Origin: RGIG4034 sp045576455
GTDB taxonomy: Bacteria > Bacillota > Clostridia > Lachnospirales > Lachnospiraceae
Assembly (NCBI GenBank): GCA_045576455.1
Contig: JAZNGM010000026.1
Location: forward strand, 94,592-158,591
Length of the DNA: 64,000 bases
Reading direction: 5' to 3'
Under the pieces are notes generated by a model. It made no database searches, was not told where the DNA came from, and saw only the letters and a program-made list of their open reading frames with translations. This document shows, piece by piece, positions 27,557 to 37,651 of the stretch (the first letter of the stretch is position 1; each line of letters opens with the position of its first letter). The position numbers were made by a program, and so were the translations under genes.

Positions 27557-27574
27557 AAAAGCGCAAACCAAGCA

Positions 27575-27606
27575 GAAAGAGATAGGCTTATAAGCTTATC
27601 TCTTTC
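27575..27606. terminator. Hairpin between convergent thiT and addA
   Basis: AAAGAGATA and TATCTCTTT arms separated by about 12 nt, overlapping the addA stop codon. It lies 19 bp past the thiT stop. The T tract is weak on both sides. Confidence 0.45.
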
Positions 27607-30600
27607 ATTAAATGTAAGGAATATATTATTTTTTCTTTTACCTTTTTTCCGGTAAGCTGTTCAAGTGCTTTTGCATAATAATCCAGTTGCGCCTGATAAC
27701 GCTTAACAAGCTCTTCTTCATTATCTACACGGTCCGTTTTGTAATCTGCCAGCACGAGGGCATCATTTTCTTCGAAATAGACGTCTATAATACCTTGTAT
27801 TAACAGCATTTCTTCTTTCGGAAAAGCTTTATTAACTTCATCGGCAGGAATTCCCATAACAAAAGGCTGCTCGAGATACAATTTCTTGGCATGCGATGCC
27901 AGCTTCATACGTCCTGCAAGATTACTGCACGCAAATTCAAACAGTTTCTTCCAATTAACAAGTGTTTTATAGCTTTCATCTATCTCTTTACGCTCAATCA
28001 TTTCATCAATCTGTTTTACGACGGCACCTACGCTATCGGCTTTATCCAGATTGAGAAGTTCTAACACCCTATGGTACGCTGTTCCGCGTTTTGTACCGCT
28101 AACTTCCTCTTTTTCTTCAATGAAACTCGGAATATACTCTGAAGCTTCTTCTTCACTAAATACAAATTGCGTAATTCCTTCATCCTCTTCCATATACGTT
28201 TCCATCGCCGCCATTTTGAGTTCGGAAACCGTTGTTTTGGTATACAGATTCTCTAAATCAGTGTGCGGATATTGTAATGTAAGGCGTTCCTGTAAGCTTG
28301 CATACAATTCTTGGTCCAACCAATGATTATTGTTTTTGTCATCAATAATATTCCCAAGGCGTTCTTTTATCAGCTGTTTCGAAATATCCCTCGTCATCAG
28401 TTCCGTTTCTGTTTCTTGCCGGCTTGTAACCGACAGTTTAATCGTATCCTCTTCACCCATACCGAGAAGCAACATATCCATGTAACTTTTGCATCCGGAT
28501 AACTTCAAATAATCAATACAATCACTTTTTTCTTTGAGCATTTCTTCGACTTTATAAGCGGCACCGGTTATTATAAGCTTTTCTTTGGCCCGGGTCATGG
28601 CTACATATAAAAGACGTAACTCTTCACCAATAACATCTAAAACACCCTTTATCTCCATCATGTTCCTATACAAGCTGTCGGTGTATACTCTATTATCCAC
28701 ATCGATCACCTTGGTCGAAATCCCCATATCGATGTCCATAAGTACAGGCTTATAATCATCCTGAAAATTTAATTTTTTTCCGGTTCCTGCAAGAAAGCAA
28801 ACCGGGAATTCCAGTCCCTTTGATTTATGAATGGTATACATACTGACAACATCGGCACTTTCATCCGACACGTTGGCTTCGCCGTAATCCACTTCGTACT
28901 TCACAAGTTGCTCAATATACCTTACAAAATGGAACAACCCACGGTAACTGGTTGCACCATATGCTATTGCTTTTTCAAGCAGCATATTAACATTTGCCCT
29001 CTTTTGCGTGCCCCCGGGAACGGCAGATAACATTTCCATATAATGGGTTTCCCTAAAAAGGGTAAGCAGTAATTCATGAATCGGCATATATACAGCCATT
29101 TCCCGATAGCGTGTGATAAACGCAATAAATTGTCTGCACTTATCATCCGTTTTTGCATATTCATTTAAAGAAGTATATAAATGTATATTTTTATCTTGTC
29201 TTAAAAGGGCAATTTCGTTATCGGAAAAATCCCCGAATACCGATTTCATAACACCAAATAGCGGAATATCCTGGTAAGGATTATTAAGTACTTTGAGGAA
29301 ATTCAAAACAGCCTGTACTTCGCCTGCCGTAAAATATCCTGTCTTTGAAGGCATATAAAGCGGAATATTCTCTTTTTCAAAAACGTTTTTAAAAATCTCC
29401 TCATAGCCACTGGTTGCACGAAGCAATATGGCAATGTCTTTATAGGAAGCCATACGCATTGAACCGTCTTTTCCGGTAACCGGAAGTCTTCCGACAATTT
29501 CATGTATACGCTTGGCAATGTACATTGCTTCGGCTTCTATGCCATCATCCTTACTTTTCTTTCCGGTTTCAATAATCGTGTACTCCGTTTTATATACATC
29601 ATCATCCTTAGAACTCTCCGCATAGGAAGCCCCGTAATAAAGATAGGCATCTTCGGAATAATCAATATTTCCCAGTTCCTTACACATAATACGTTTAAAT
29701 ACCGTATTAACACTATCTACTACTTCCCGCCGGCTTCTGAAGTTCATGGACAACTCTATTTTCTGTTTCCGGCTTTCCTCTTTTGAATACGTATCATACT
29801 TTTCCATAAAAATTTCAGGCCGGGCTAAACGGAATTTATATATACTCTGCTTTACATCGCCTACCATAAACCGGTTATCGTTACCGGCAGGTTCGCCCGA
29901 AACCGCCCACAGTAAATATTCCTGGACCAGATTACTGTCCTGGTACTCATCGATAAGTATTTCGTGGAAATGATTGCTGTATTCCTTTGCCGTTTCCGTC
30001 GGCACGTATCTTCCGTCTTCATTTTTTAACAGAATTTGTAATGCAAAATGCTCTACATCATTAAAATCTACAACTTTACGCATTCTCTTTTTTTGACTAA
30101 ACACTTCCTCAAACTTTAAGGTAAGTGCAACCAGGGTTTTAGAAAGCCGTCCGCTGATTTCCATATCCGCAAGCATACGCTCCGGTTCGTCAAAAAAGAA
30201 TTTCTTCTGTATTTTGCCAAGTGATTCCTTTACTTCATTCCTTATATTAAGAACACGCTCTTTGAGCTCTAAAAGGCAATTATTTGCACGGGTAATTCTT
30301 TCAAAAGAAATATTCCCTATTTCTTTTGCCATATGAACATAGTCCTTGCACGCGCAAATACGCTTAAGCATTTCATATTCTTCGCTTAATTGCGCAATAT
30401 ATGCATCCGGTCCTGACGGCATACGGCTTATTGAAATTGCCTCCTCATACTGAGACAACATCGCTTCAAGCATTAACCTTAAATGTTTCATTCCCTGCTT
30501 CATAAAAGGAAGCTCCTGCATTTCATCTACCGTATTAACTTTATAATTGTCTGTACAGCTTGCAAGCCATTCTTTCGGGAACGGATAGCTTTGTGAAAAA

Positions 30601-31133
30601 CGGTACAGTTTCTCTATATATTCTTCAAGCGCTTTTTCTTTTCCATCCGGGCAAAAAGCTTCTAAGAGATAATGGAAATCCGGGGAAGCCTCCTCAAAAA
30701 ACATCTCCATGGTTTCTGCCATTGCTTCCTTTTGGAGCAACTTAATTTCCCCTTCATCTGCAATACGGAAATCCGGCTCCAAATCTATGTCGTTGAAATT
30801 ATTACGCAACACAAACAGGCAAAAGCTGTCTATGGTTGTAATCAGCGCATTATGCAGCAACACTTCCTGTCTTTTCAGATGTTCGTTATCAGGTTCCTCC
30901 ATAATCTTTTTGCTAATGGCTGCCGCGATACGCTCTCTCATCTGCGCTGCGGCGGCATTCGTAAAAGTAACTACCAAAAGACGGTCAACGTCAATTTTAC
31001 TATCTTCATCGGCTATCATCTGAACAATACGTTCTACAAGCACGGCAGTCTTACCCGAACCGGCGGCGGCTGCCACCAGTAAATTACGATTATGCAGTTT
31101 TATTACTTGCTTTTGCTGTGGTGTATATTCCAT
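27588..31133 (-). CDS. addA: ATP-dependent helicase/nuclease subunit A
   Basis: 1181 residues, a UvrD-like 3'-5' helicase with a C-terminal RecB-family nuclease. Walker A is AAAAGSGKTAVL (about 25), followed by VTFTNAAAAQMRERI, the DEYQDSN Walker B, the NFRSRREVV motif, YTIHKSKGLEFPVC and VAMTRAKEKL. The nuclease motif LADYKTDR lies about 60 residues from the end. With AddB it resects double-strand breaks and recognises Chi-like sites. The ATG at 31133 is preferred over a TTG at 31139; GGAG lies at the end of addB, so translation is coupled. Confidence 0.95.
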   Translation of the reverse strand: MEYTPQQKQVIKLHNRNLLVAAAAGSGKTAVLVERIVQMIADEDSKIDVDRLLVVTFTNAAAAQMRERIAAAISKKIMEEPDNEHLKRQEVLLHNALITTIDSFCLFVLRNNFNDIDLEPDFRIADEGEIKLLQKEAMAETMEMFFEEASPDFHYLLEAFCPDGKEKALEEYIEKLYRFSQSYPFPKEWLASCTDNYKVNTVDEMQELPFMKQGMKHLRLMLEAMLSQYEEAISISRMPSGPDAYIAQLSEEYEMLKRICACKDYVHMAKEIGNISFERITRANNCLLELKERVLNIRNEVKESLGKIQKKFFFDEPERMLADMEISGRLSKTLVALTLKFEEVFSQKKRMRKVVDFNDVEHFALQILLKNEDGRYVPTETAKEYSNHFHEILIDEYQDSNLVQEYLLWAVSGEPAGNDNRFMVGDVKQSIYKFRLARPEIFMEKYDTYSKEESRKQKIELSMNFRSRREVVDSVNTVFKRIMCKELGNIDYSEDAYLYYGASYAESSKDDDVYKTEYTIIETGKKSKDDGIEAEAMYIAKRIHEIVGRLPVTGKDGSMRMASYKDIAILLRATSGYEEIFKNVFEKENIPLYMPSKTGYFTAGEVQAVLNFLKVLNNPYQDIPLFGVMKSVFGDFSDNEIALLRQDKNIHLYTSLNEYAKTDDKCRQFIAFITRYREMAVYMPIHELLLTLFRETHYMEMLSAVPGGTQKRANVNMLLEKAIAYGATSYRGLFHFVRYIEQLVKYEVDYGEANVSDESADVVSMYTIHKSKGLEFPVCFLAGTGKKLNFQDDYKPVLMDIDMGISTKVIDVDNRVYTDSLYRNMMEIKGVLDVIGEELRLLYVAMTRAKEKLIITGAAYKVEEMLKEKSDCIDYLKLSGCKSYMDMLLLGMGEEDTIKLSVTSRQETETELMTRDISKQLIKERLGNIIDDKNNNHWLDQELYASLQERLTLQYPHTDLENLYTKTTVSELKMAAMETYMEEDEGITQFVFSEEEASEYIPSFIEEKEEVSGTKRGTAYHRVLELLNLDKADSVGAVVKQIDEMIERKEIDESYKTLVNWKKLFEFACSNLAGRMKLASHAKKLYLEQPFVMGIPADEVNKAFPKEEMLLIQGIIDVYFEENDALVLADYKTDRVDNEEELVKRYQAQLDYYAKALEQLTGKKVKEKIIYSLHLMKEISL

Positions 31134-31139
31134 ATACAA

Positions 31140-34100
31140 TCAGTCTCCATTTTCAATATAGGTTCTCATACGGTTAAGGCATTCATCGGTCTCAAATACT
31201 TCCGGTGTCCTTTTTTTCAAAGAGCTGTCTCTTACATCAAATCCACACACGTCTTTATAACTGCAATATGTGCAGGAATCCGTTTTTTTCATGGAATATG
31301 GATTTAAAGTAATATTACCGTCAAGAATTTCCTGTCCTATCTGCTTAATTTTCTTATTTACATATTGTGACACCAGTTCAAACTGCTCCGTAGTCATAAC
31401 ATCCGAATTACTTCCCAAGGCACCGTTTTTGTTATAGCTTACCGGAATGACGGTCGATTTTCCGTTGATGTCATTGTCAAGCATACGGATAACCTCATCC
31501 TTATCATTAACAATACCGGTCATCGCAAGCTGTTCTCTTATTCTTGTGTCAATATCCTCCGGTGTATCTTCTTTTTCACGCTGTACATAAGGATCTGACA
31601 CTTTATAATATAGTAGTGCTGCCGGCACAACAGTTTTGTCAGGATGCTTCTTTTTCTCATACTCCATTGCAGCATTCATATATACCACAAGCTGAAGGGA
31701 TAATCCGTAATACACACTTACCAAATCAAATTCCTTATTATTTGATTTATAGTCTATAACCTTGACATATACCTTATCTTCTGTTTCATTGACATCCACA
31801 CGGTCAATTCTTCCCCTCAGCAGCATTTTTTCCTTTTCACTTAACTGAACACTTACCGCACTTAAATCACTTAAGCTTGAAAAAGAAAGCTCGAATTCCT
31901 GCGGATTAAACTTCCCGTGAGTAAGCTGATGCTGCAAGGCTTCTACCGTTCTTACCAAAATACGTTTCATACGGTTGATAACATACATATTCCGTTCAGA
32001 AGCATATAAAATTGAATTACCATATTCTCCGGCGCACGACGATACCGCTTCTTCAATTACCGTCACAGACCATTCCTTAGGAAAATCAAACCAACTGTAC
32101 GGACTCTTTTCCAATTGCTTCGAAAACATATCCAGCACTGCATGATAAAGATTTCCCAAATCCCTTGTTTCAAAAGAATACTCTTCCCGCTCCTGTAATA
32201 AAAGACCATACTTAAGGAAATGGCTGTAAGCACAGGCTGCATATTTTTCAAGGCGGCTCACACTGTTTGTAAGCATCTGACCATACAGAATCTTTGCAAC
32301 TGCCTTACTGAGATGTTCTTTTCCCTTTTCTTTAAACGCCTGTTCAAGCATATTCCCAAGAACCTTACATTCCTTCTCACCACCATGTTGTTCAAGAATG
32401 CGATATAAAGTAATAAACTCCTTGGCACTTTCTTCTGTCACATCTGCTTCTAAAGAAAGCTTCTGCATACTTTCGCCAAGTATTTTTTCTCCTTCCCTAA
32501 GCAGGGTAATGTCATGTAAGGTTCCCTCTGACACCGGCTGCTTTCTAATGGCAGGAAAAATATATTTTATTGTATCTATAAAATAAGACGGACGCTTTTC
32601 TTTTCCTTCGTTATCAAACGCCGCGTATGAAATCCATAATTCTTCTGTCGGCTTAGTAACATTCATATAAAGATAAAGGCGTTCTATATATGCCTTTTGC
32701 CTTGGAGACGGGGCAAGTTCATACCCGGCTTCTGAGAGGAACTCCCTGTCAATGTCTGATATCATGCCGCCTTTTCCTGTCCCTTTGGGGATAATGCCAT
32801 CGTTCACTCCAATAAAGAACAATACCTTTATATCCTTAAGTCGCGTTCTTTCCATATCTCCGATTACAACTCTGTCAACATTCTGCGGAATGGTGCCGAC
32901 TTTGATTTCATTAAGTCCTGCATCCATGATATCTGCAAACTCTTCTATTGTAATCTTTTCTTCACTAAGCAATGCATAAATCTGCTCTAACAGCGCAATG
33001 ACCAGACGATAAATCTGTGCATATTCTTTTTCCTTTAAAAAATCTCCTGCTTCGGCAAATTTTTTAGCATAAGAATCAAGTTTTTGCTCCATTTTGGCCG
33101 ACTTCATAAAAGAATACAGCGCCTTCACAAACTCTCCTGTTGTGTCACAGTTTTGAAGTAATGGTGTAAGACACTCAATTAAACGCGCACGGGTTGCGTT
33201 AATCATAGCAAGCTTGTCCGCATCTTTATCAGTCTCCTTAGTGTGATGCACAAAGATCTCTTCATACCGTTTCCGGCCTCTTAAATTCAATGCAATTACA
33301 TAGTTTTCCAAACGGTCGATTTCTTCCTGGGTAAAATCGGCAAATCCGCTTCTCAGGAAATGGAATACCGAATCATAGCTAAAATCATTGATTACGATTT
33401 TCAGCCCGCTTTTTATATACTCTGTAAACGGATTGAGAACAATTTTTCTTGTCTGATCAATATAATATGGAATTTCCTTATTATGAAATACCTCTTCAAT
33501 ATTATAGGCATATACATTTAAATCTCCGGTCATTACCGCTATATCACGGTAACAGTAACCACCTCTTAATACCATCTCCCGGATTTTCCGTGCTACATAA
33601 TCCACTTCGGCTGCAGGATCCTTTGCAATGCGTATATGTATTTTTTCTTCCGTACCATCATATGGTTTCCGGTTATATCGGAATAACACTTTTTCAAGAT
33701 ATGCCATTTGCGGATTGGCAGCCTGTCTTACCACCGGAAAATCATCAATCTTTACGTCTTCCTCACACGGTATACCATTATCAAACGCAATCTTTCTAAG
33801 ATCCGCAATAGTCTTTTTGGACAAATAGAAAAGACTGCTCTTTTCTCCTGTTTCATATGGGTTTTCTTCACGTCCCAAAAGCAAGGTAACCATTACCTGA
33901 TCCGCACATAAAAGAAGTTGTTCCAAAACCCTGTACTGTACCGGTGTAAAGCCGGTAAAGCCATCGAGCACAATAACGCTTCCCCTTAACAGTTCTGACT
34001 TGGGAATCATGGCAGCAAGTACATCCAATGTTTCTTCTGTTGTTATATATTTACTTTCTATATAGTTCATGAACTCCCTGTATAGGACTTCAATATCACC

Positions 34101-34565
34101 AAGTTTTAATGCAAGTGCCTTTCGCTCCTTACATTTTTCTATCATTTCCTTAAGGGAATCCACCCGTACACCATATTGAAGGAATTCCGATATGGATGAT
34201 TTTACTTCACTGATATAGCCCTGCTTACGGATACTTTTTCCAATGACACTTAGTTTTTCTTCGCACCTTGCTGCCACCAGTCTTAAAATAAGACTTTTCC
34301 CCGTATCATCCAGCACTGTCCTGTTAAGGGTACTGTCATCAAAAATACGATGTGCCAGTCTTGAAAAACTCAACACATCGATATTCATAATCCCTTTATT
34401 AGGATGCAGGGACACAAGCTCTTTCTGCGTCTGCATCGTAAACTGATCCGGAACAATGACAAAAAACTTCTTTCCCGGCTCTTTTATAGATTGTTCAATA
34501 ATTCTCTTATATGTACCATAACTCTTACCGGCACCCGAACCTCCGATAACAAAAGATAACCCCAT
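31140..34565 (-). CDS. addB: ATP-dependent helicase/deoxyribonuclease subunit B
   Basis: 1141 residues. The inactive helicase-like half keeps Walker A GGSGAGKSYGT at residues 8-18. The C-terminal nuclease includes VKVIDYKSNNKEFDL, and the four iron-sulfur cysteines are seen as one Cys in YAACAYSHFLKYG (about 777) and three in CTYCSYKDVC (about 1098), the AddB 4Fe-4S pattern. It ends immediately before addA, as in other Firmicutes. AAAAGGG precedes the start. Confidence 0.95.
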   Translation of the reverse strand: MGLSFVIGGSGAGKSYGTYKRIIEQSIKEPGKKFFVIVPDQFTMQTQKELVSLHPNKGIMNIDVLSFSRLAHRIFDDSTLNRTVLDDTGKSLILRLVAARCEEKLSVIGKSIRKQGYISEVKSSISEFLQYGVRVDSLKEMIEKCKERKALALKLGDIEVLYREFMNYIESKYITTEETLDVLAAMIPKSELLRGSVIVLDGFTGFTPVQYRVLEQLLLCADQVMVTLLLGREENPYETGEKSSLFYLSKKTIADLRKIAFDNGIPCEEDVKIDDFPVVRQAANPQMAYLEKVLFRYNRKPYDGTEEKIHIRIAKDPAAEVDYVARKIREMVLRGGYCYRDIAVMTGDLNVYAYNIEEVFHNKEIPYYIDQTRKIVLNPFTEYIKSGLKIVINDFSYDSVFHFLRSGFADFTQEEIDRLENYVIALNLRGRKRYEEIFVHHTKETDKDADKLAMINATRARLIECLTPLLQNCDTTGEFVKALYSFMKSAKMEQKLDSYAKKFAEAGDFLKEKEYAQIYRLVIALLEQIYALLSEEKITIEEFADIMDAGLNEIKVGTIPQNVDRVVIGDMERTRLKDIKVLFFIGVNDGIIPKGTGKGGMISDIDREFLSEAGYELAPSPRQKAYIERLYLYMNVTKPTEELWISYAAFDNEGKEKRPSYFIDTIKYIFPAIRKQPVSEGTLHDITLLREGEKILGESMQKLSLEADVTEESAKEFITLYRILEQHGGEKECKVLGNMLEQAFKEKGKEHLSKAVAKILYGQMLTNSVSRLEKYAACAYSHFLKYGLLLQEREEYSFETRDLGNLYHAVLDMFSKQLEKSPYSWFDFPKEWSVTVIEEAVSSCAGEYGNSILYASERNMYVINRMKRILVRTVEALQHQLTHGKFNPQEFELSFSSLSDLSAVSVQLSEKEKMLLRGRIDRVDVNETEDKVYVKVIDYKSNNKEFDLVSVYYGLSLQLVVYMNAAMEYEKKKHPDKTVVPAALLYYKVSDPYVQREKEDTPEDIDTRIREQLAMTGIVNDKDEVIRMLDNDINGKSTVIPVSYNKNGALGSNSDVMTTEQFELVSQYVNKKIKQIGQEILDGNITLNPYSMKKTDSCTYCSYKDVCGFDVRDSSLKKRTPEVFETDECLNRMRTYIENGD

Positions 34566-34647
34566 AATTTTTCCCTTTTCTTTATTATCAATTAATTATA
34601 TTTATTATACAGATTTTCTTACCCATTGTCATCTCTTTGGTAGCGAC

Positions 34648-34693
34648 AAAAAAACTGTTGTACCATTACTTACGCAATGATAACAACAGTTCT
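34648..34693 (-). terminator. Terminator of the 96-residue gene
   Basis: A long hairpin with outer arms AACTGTTGT and ACAACAGTT, followed by seven Ts on the minus strand. Confidence 0.8.
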
Positions 34694-34704
34694 GTCTTAG
34701 CTTA

Positions 34705-34995
34705 TTAAAAATATGTCTTTTCAAGCGGCTTTACTACCATCTGGACACCTTCGCCCAAATCAAGTTCCTTAAAAATCTCTTCCGCTTTTTCCTTCTGCAT
34801 CTCGTTAATGCATATCTGGCAACCCTGTTTCTTACCAAACAAACGCATGATAAAACTTACCTTCTCCCAGGTTTCATAATATGAAATGCGGTTTTTAAGA
34901 AATTCTTTCTCTATAATCGATTTCTTATTTAAATCATAAACCGTACAAAAGATTATTTCGTTATGAACTTTCAGACCCGTATATGCTGTCGCCAT
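34705..34995 (-). CDS. Small conserved-looking hypothetical protein
   Basis: 96 residues, soluble, no signal or TM segment. GAGGAGC lies upstream of the ATG and a clean terminator follows, so the gene is probably real. I recognise no family. The middle carries GKKQGCQICINEM with two cysteines (CxxC) that could bind metal or be redox active, though a single CxxC is weak evidence. It lies between addB and tRNA-Trp. Confidence 0.65.
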   Translation of the reverse strand: MATAYTGLKVHNEIIFCTVYDLNKKSIIEKEFLKNRISYYETWEKVSFIMRLFGKKQGCQICINEMQKEKAEEIFKELDLGEGVQMVVKPLEKTYF

Positions 34996-35110
34996 GTTAT
35001 CTGCTCCTCTTCTATATCTAGTCTTTCCGTCGGCATCCCGTATTATCCCGGGAATATATTTTCTTTACTATCTTGTCGTCCCTACAATTTCATTTGGCAA
35101 AATTGTCTGT

Positions 35111-35148
35111 AAAAGTAAAGAAACACCTGAAATATGCCTCAGGTGTTT
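35111..35148 (-). terminator. Terminator of tRNA-Trp
   Basis: AAACACCTGA against TCAGGTGTTT with an 8-nt loop and a T-rich tail on the minus strand, two bases after the tRNA. Confidence 0.8.
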
Positions 35149-35150
35149 AG

Positions 35151-35221
35151 CAGGGGTGGAAGGAATCGAACCCTCCTCTGGAGTTTTGGAGACTCTTATT
35201 CTACCGATGAACTACACCCCT
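35151..35221 (-). tRNA. tRNA-Trp (CCA)
   Basis: A 71-nt minus-strand cloverleaf, acceptor AGGGGTG/CACCCCT, anticodon loop CTCCAAA with anticodon CCA, discriminator G. The outer anticodon-stem pair is A-C. The 3' CCA is not encoded. Confidence 0.92.
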
Positions 35222-35252
35222 ATTTCATCGGCGGTTTTAACCGCCGAAATGT

Positions 35253-35282
35253 ATTATAGCATAACCTATATTAAGATAGCAA
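35253..35282 (-). promoter_or_regulatory. Promoter of tRNA-Trp, with a GC-rich leader hairpin
   Basis: Minus strand: TTGCTA (35282-35277), 18-bp spacer, TATAAT (35258-35253). Between promoter and tRNA lies the palindrome CGGCGGTTTTAACCGCCG (35229-35246), which would form a 5' leader hairpin. Confidence 0.7.
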
Positions 35283-35298
35283 CACCTTTTTTTATTTT

Positions 35299-36525
35299 TT
35301 AAAAATCTATTCCGTTTAACTTAAGAAGCTCTCTCGCACTCACTAAAGAATCAATACCTGTAGGGTTCTTAATCGGCGCAAATTCATGTTCTCTTACTAC
35401 TTCATACGGAAGACAGTTGTCAAACAAATGAATCATATCAAGAATCAAGGTTTCAAACTTATATCCGTTTGGTTCTTCCGGCTTAACAAAATTACCCTGT
35501 TCATCAATATAAGGTATTTTCTTCTCTGCAAAGTGGGTCTGCAGTTTTTCACCGGCTATTTTTTCAAGTTCATCAATCTTAAACAGATAATTAAGAATAA
35601 CTCCGTATGCATACTGAAGGTCACCGTTTTCATCACGTAAATCCGTCATATCCTTCGTCATTTCATAGTACTCAACAATAGATGGTTTTCCGTCTTCGGT
35701 ACAAAGTACGCCGACTCTTTCATCCGGTGCATTCTTATGCACTACTTTTGCACCACTGATATAGCCCTTGGATAAAACGGCACCAACAAATAAAGGATCG
35801 GCAATTTTCTGAAGCACGTTATCAACGGCAAAAATATTAAGCCATTCTACGCCACGGCTTTTAGCATCCGCAAGCACACCACTCTTCTGCATGGAAGTAA
35901 ACCACCCACCGTTACCGTTTGGTGAAAGGGAAACCTTTCCTTTACCTTCAAGATAAATCTTACCGTTTCTGTCAACCGAAGGTGCCATATCCTGCACGAA
36001 GAAACGTACATAATTTTTATCATAACCAAAATAATTATGCTCTTCAAAAAAGCTGACGGTATCCGCATTATTCTTATCACTTGTCATAATGTAGAACGGA
36101 ATATACACTCCGGCTTTCTCGACAACTTTCATTACGTTATTAATAAGCTGCTCAAATATATATAATTCCTTATTAATACCGATATTAAACATTCCCTTTG
36201 CCTTATCAAAGCCAAGTCGTGTTCCCTGACCGCCGGCAAGCAGCACAGCTCCTACTTTCCCTGCTTTGATGGCTTCAATTCCCACTTCGTAAAAGGTATC
36301 ATGTTCCTTTTCTATCTGCTCTATCGTAACAGCTTTAAGCGGTGCAAGTTCACCACGGGCTGCTTCCTCTTCTTTATGTTCAAGAACCGTTAATATATCG
36401 AAATCAAGCGTCTCAATCTGCTTTAAGAGGCTTTCCTGCTCCTCTTTAGAAAGTTCATCATAATACTTTAACAGTTGCTCCTGACCATATTTTTTTGTAA
36501 GTTCTAATGCTTCCTGAAAATTCAT
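35299..36525 (-). CDS. UDP-sugar/UDP-GlcNAc pyrophosphorylase (UDPGP family)
   Basis: 408 residues of the eukaryote-like UDPGP family. The nucleotide-binding signature is LLAGGQGTRLGFDKAKGMF (about 105-125), with a later NGNGGWFTSMQKSG segment and KVVHKNAPDERVGV. It probably makes UDP-GlcNAc or UDP-hexose from UTP and the sugar 1-phosphate; the sugar cannot be fixed from sequence alone. GGAGG precedes the ATG at 36525; the ORF extension to 36576 lacks such a site. It follows azlD by 64 bp on the same strand. Confidence 0.88.
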   Translation of the reverse strand: MNFQEALELTKKYGQEQLLKYYDELSKEEQESLLKQIETLDFDILTVLEHKEEEAARGELAPLKAVTIEQIEKEHDTFYEVGIEAIKAGKVGAVLLAGGQGTRLGFDKAKGMFNIGINKELYIFEQLINNVMKVVEKAGVYIPFYIMTSDKNNADTVSFFEEHNYFGYDKNYVRFFVQDMAPSVDRNGKIYLEGKGKVSLSPNGNGGWFTSMQKSGVLADAKSRGVEWLNIFAVDNVLQKIADPLFVGAVLSKGYISGAKVVHKNAPDERVGVLCTEDGKPSIVEYYEMTKDMTDLRDENGDLQYAYGVILNYLFKIDELEKIAGEKLQTHFAEKKIPYIDEQGNFVKPEEPNGYKFETLILDMIHLFDNCLPYEVVREHEFAPIKNPTGIDSLVSARELLKLNGIDF

Positions 36526-36589
36526 ATTATTCCTCCATTCCGAGAACTTCTTTTTGAAGACCAAATCTTCATACATAGTTATTAATCAA

Positions 36590-36910
36590 TCACATTATAA
36601 CATAATCAATAATAAGCTCAACAATAAATACCGTAGCACAACAGGAAATCGATACCGTTAATAATCCCCGTCCCCACCACGAAAGGATAATCCCCACAAT
36701 GAGCGCCAGAATGCCGGCATATATACTTTGCGTAGATTCCATTATGGCAGGAAACGTCATCACGGCCAACGTTACATACGGCACGTAATAAAGAAAGGAC
36801 CGTATAACTTTGTTTTTAATTTCCTTACGGATTAACGTAAGCGGCAATACACGGATAAGGTACGTAATCAATGCCATCGAAAAAATATAAATATACACAT
36901 TATGCTGCAT
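36590..36910 (-). CDS. azlD: AzlD-family branched-chain amino acid exporter subunit
   Basis: 106 residues with about four TM helices (ITYLIRVLPLTLI, YVPYVTLAVMTFPAI, ILALIVGIILSWW, and a C-terminal helix). It matches the AzlD small subunit, which pairs with AzlC to export branched-chain amino acids. It overlaps the 3' end of azlC by 11 bp with GGAGG nine bases before the ATG, indicating translational coupling. Confidence 0.88.
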   Translation of the reverse strand: MQHNVYIYIFSMALITYLIRVLPLTLIRKEIKNKVIRSFLYYVPYVTLAVMTFPAIMESTQSIYAGILALIVGIILSWWGRGLLTVSISCCATVFIVELIIDYVIM

Positions 36911-37619
36911 CGGCTTCTTCCTCCTTTACAGGGAATAATATTGCTGCAACAAGCGATATTACCACCGTCAGTATTATAATTCTTATTCCTGACGAAATAG
37001 CAGCAAAAAGAGGAATTACGGAAAACAAAAAGCTAGCCGCAAAGCTTATGATAACAAGCATAAGCACTATTTTATTTTTTCTTGCTGGTGGTACGAATAT
37101 AGCAATAAACATACCATATAAGCTTACGGAAAGTGCACTGACTACCCGTAACGGAAGCACATTTCCCAAAACAACACCAAGGAAAGTACCTAACGACCAC
37201 CCCGGCACTGCCACAAGAATAGCTCCATACGTATAAAACGGTTCCAGTTTTTCAGGGCGTGATACGGAAATACCGAATATTTCATCCGTTACTACCGTTC
37301 CAAGGAGCATGCGGTGAAACAGTGAGGTTTCTTTTTTAAGCTTTTGGCTTAACGCACACGACATAAGAAGATAGCGCGCATTTGCCACTGCCTCCATTAT
37401 GATTACTTCTATATAACTTGCATTTGCTGCAATCAATGTAAAGCCTATATATTCTCCCGCCGATGCGTTAATTAAGAAACTGGTAAGTGTCGCCTGGAAA
37501 GCAGTCATTCCTGCCATTTTTGCCGTTATACCAAGTGCTATGGACACTGCAAAATATCCTAATGATATAGGAATACCGTCTCTCATTCCTTTTAAAAACC
37601 AAGTTTTTTTACTACTCAT
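36900..37619 (-). CDS. azlC: AzlC-family branched-chain amino acid exporter subunit
   Basis: 239 residues, about seven TM helices. The family opening GMRDGIPISLGYFAVSIALGI and the NARYLLMSCAL segment after TM3 are clear. It works with AzlD. It lies 32 bp behind the ABC exporter pair on the same strand, so the four membrane genes may be one transcript. The start has only a weak GGAT site. Confidence 0.9.
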   Translation of the reverse strand: MSSKKTWFLKGMRDGIPISLGYFAVSIALGITAKMAGMTAFQATLTSFLINASAGEYIGFTLIAANASYIEVIIMEAVANARYLLMSCALSQKLKKETSLFHRMLLGTVVTDEIFGISVSRPEKLEPFYTYGAILVAVPGWSLGTFLGVVLGNVLPLRVVSALSVSLYGMFIAIFVPPARKNKIVLMLVIISFAASFLFSVIPLFAAISSGIRIIILTVVISLVAAILFPVKEEEADAA

Positions 37620-37651
37620 TTTAAATCATTATCCATTCCGTATATGTAATA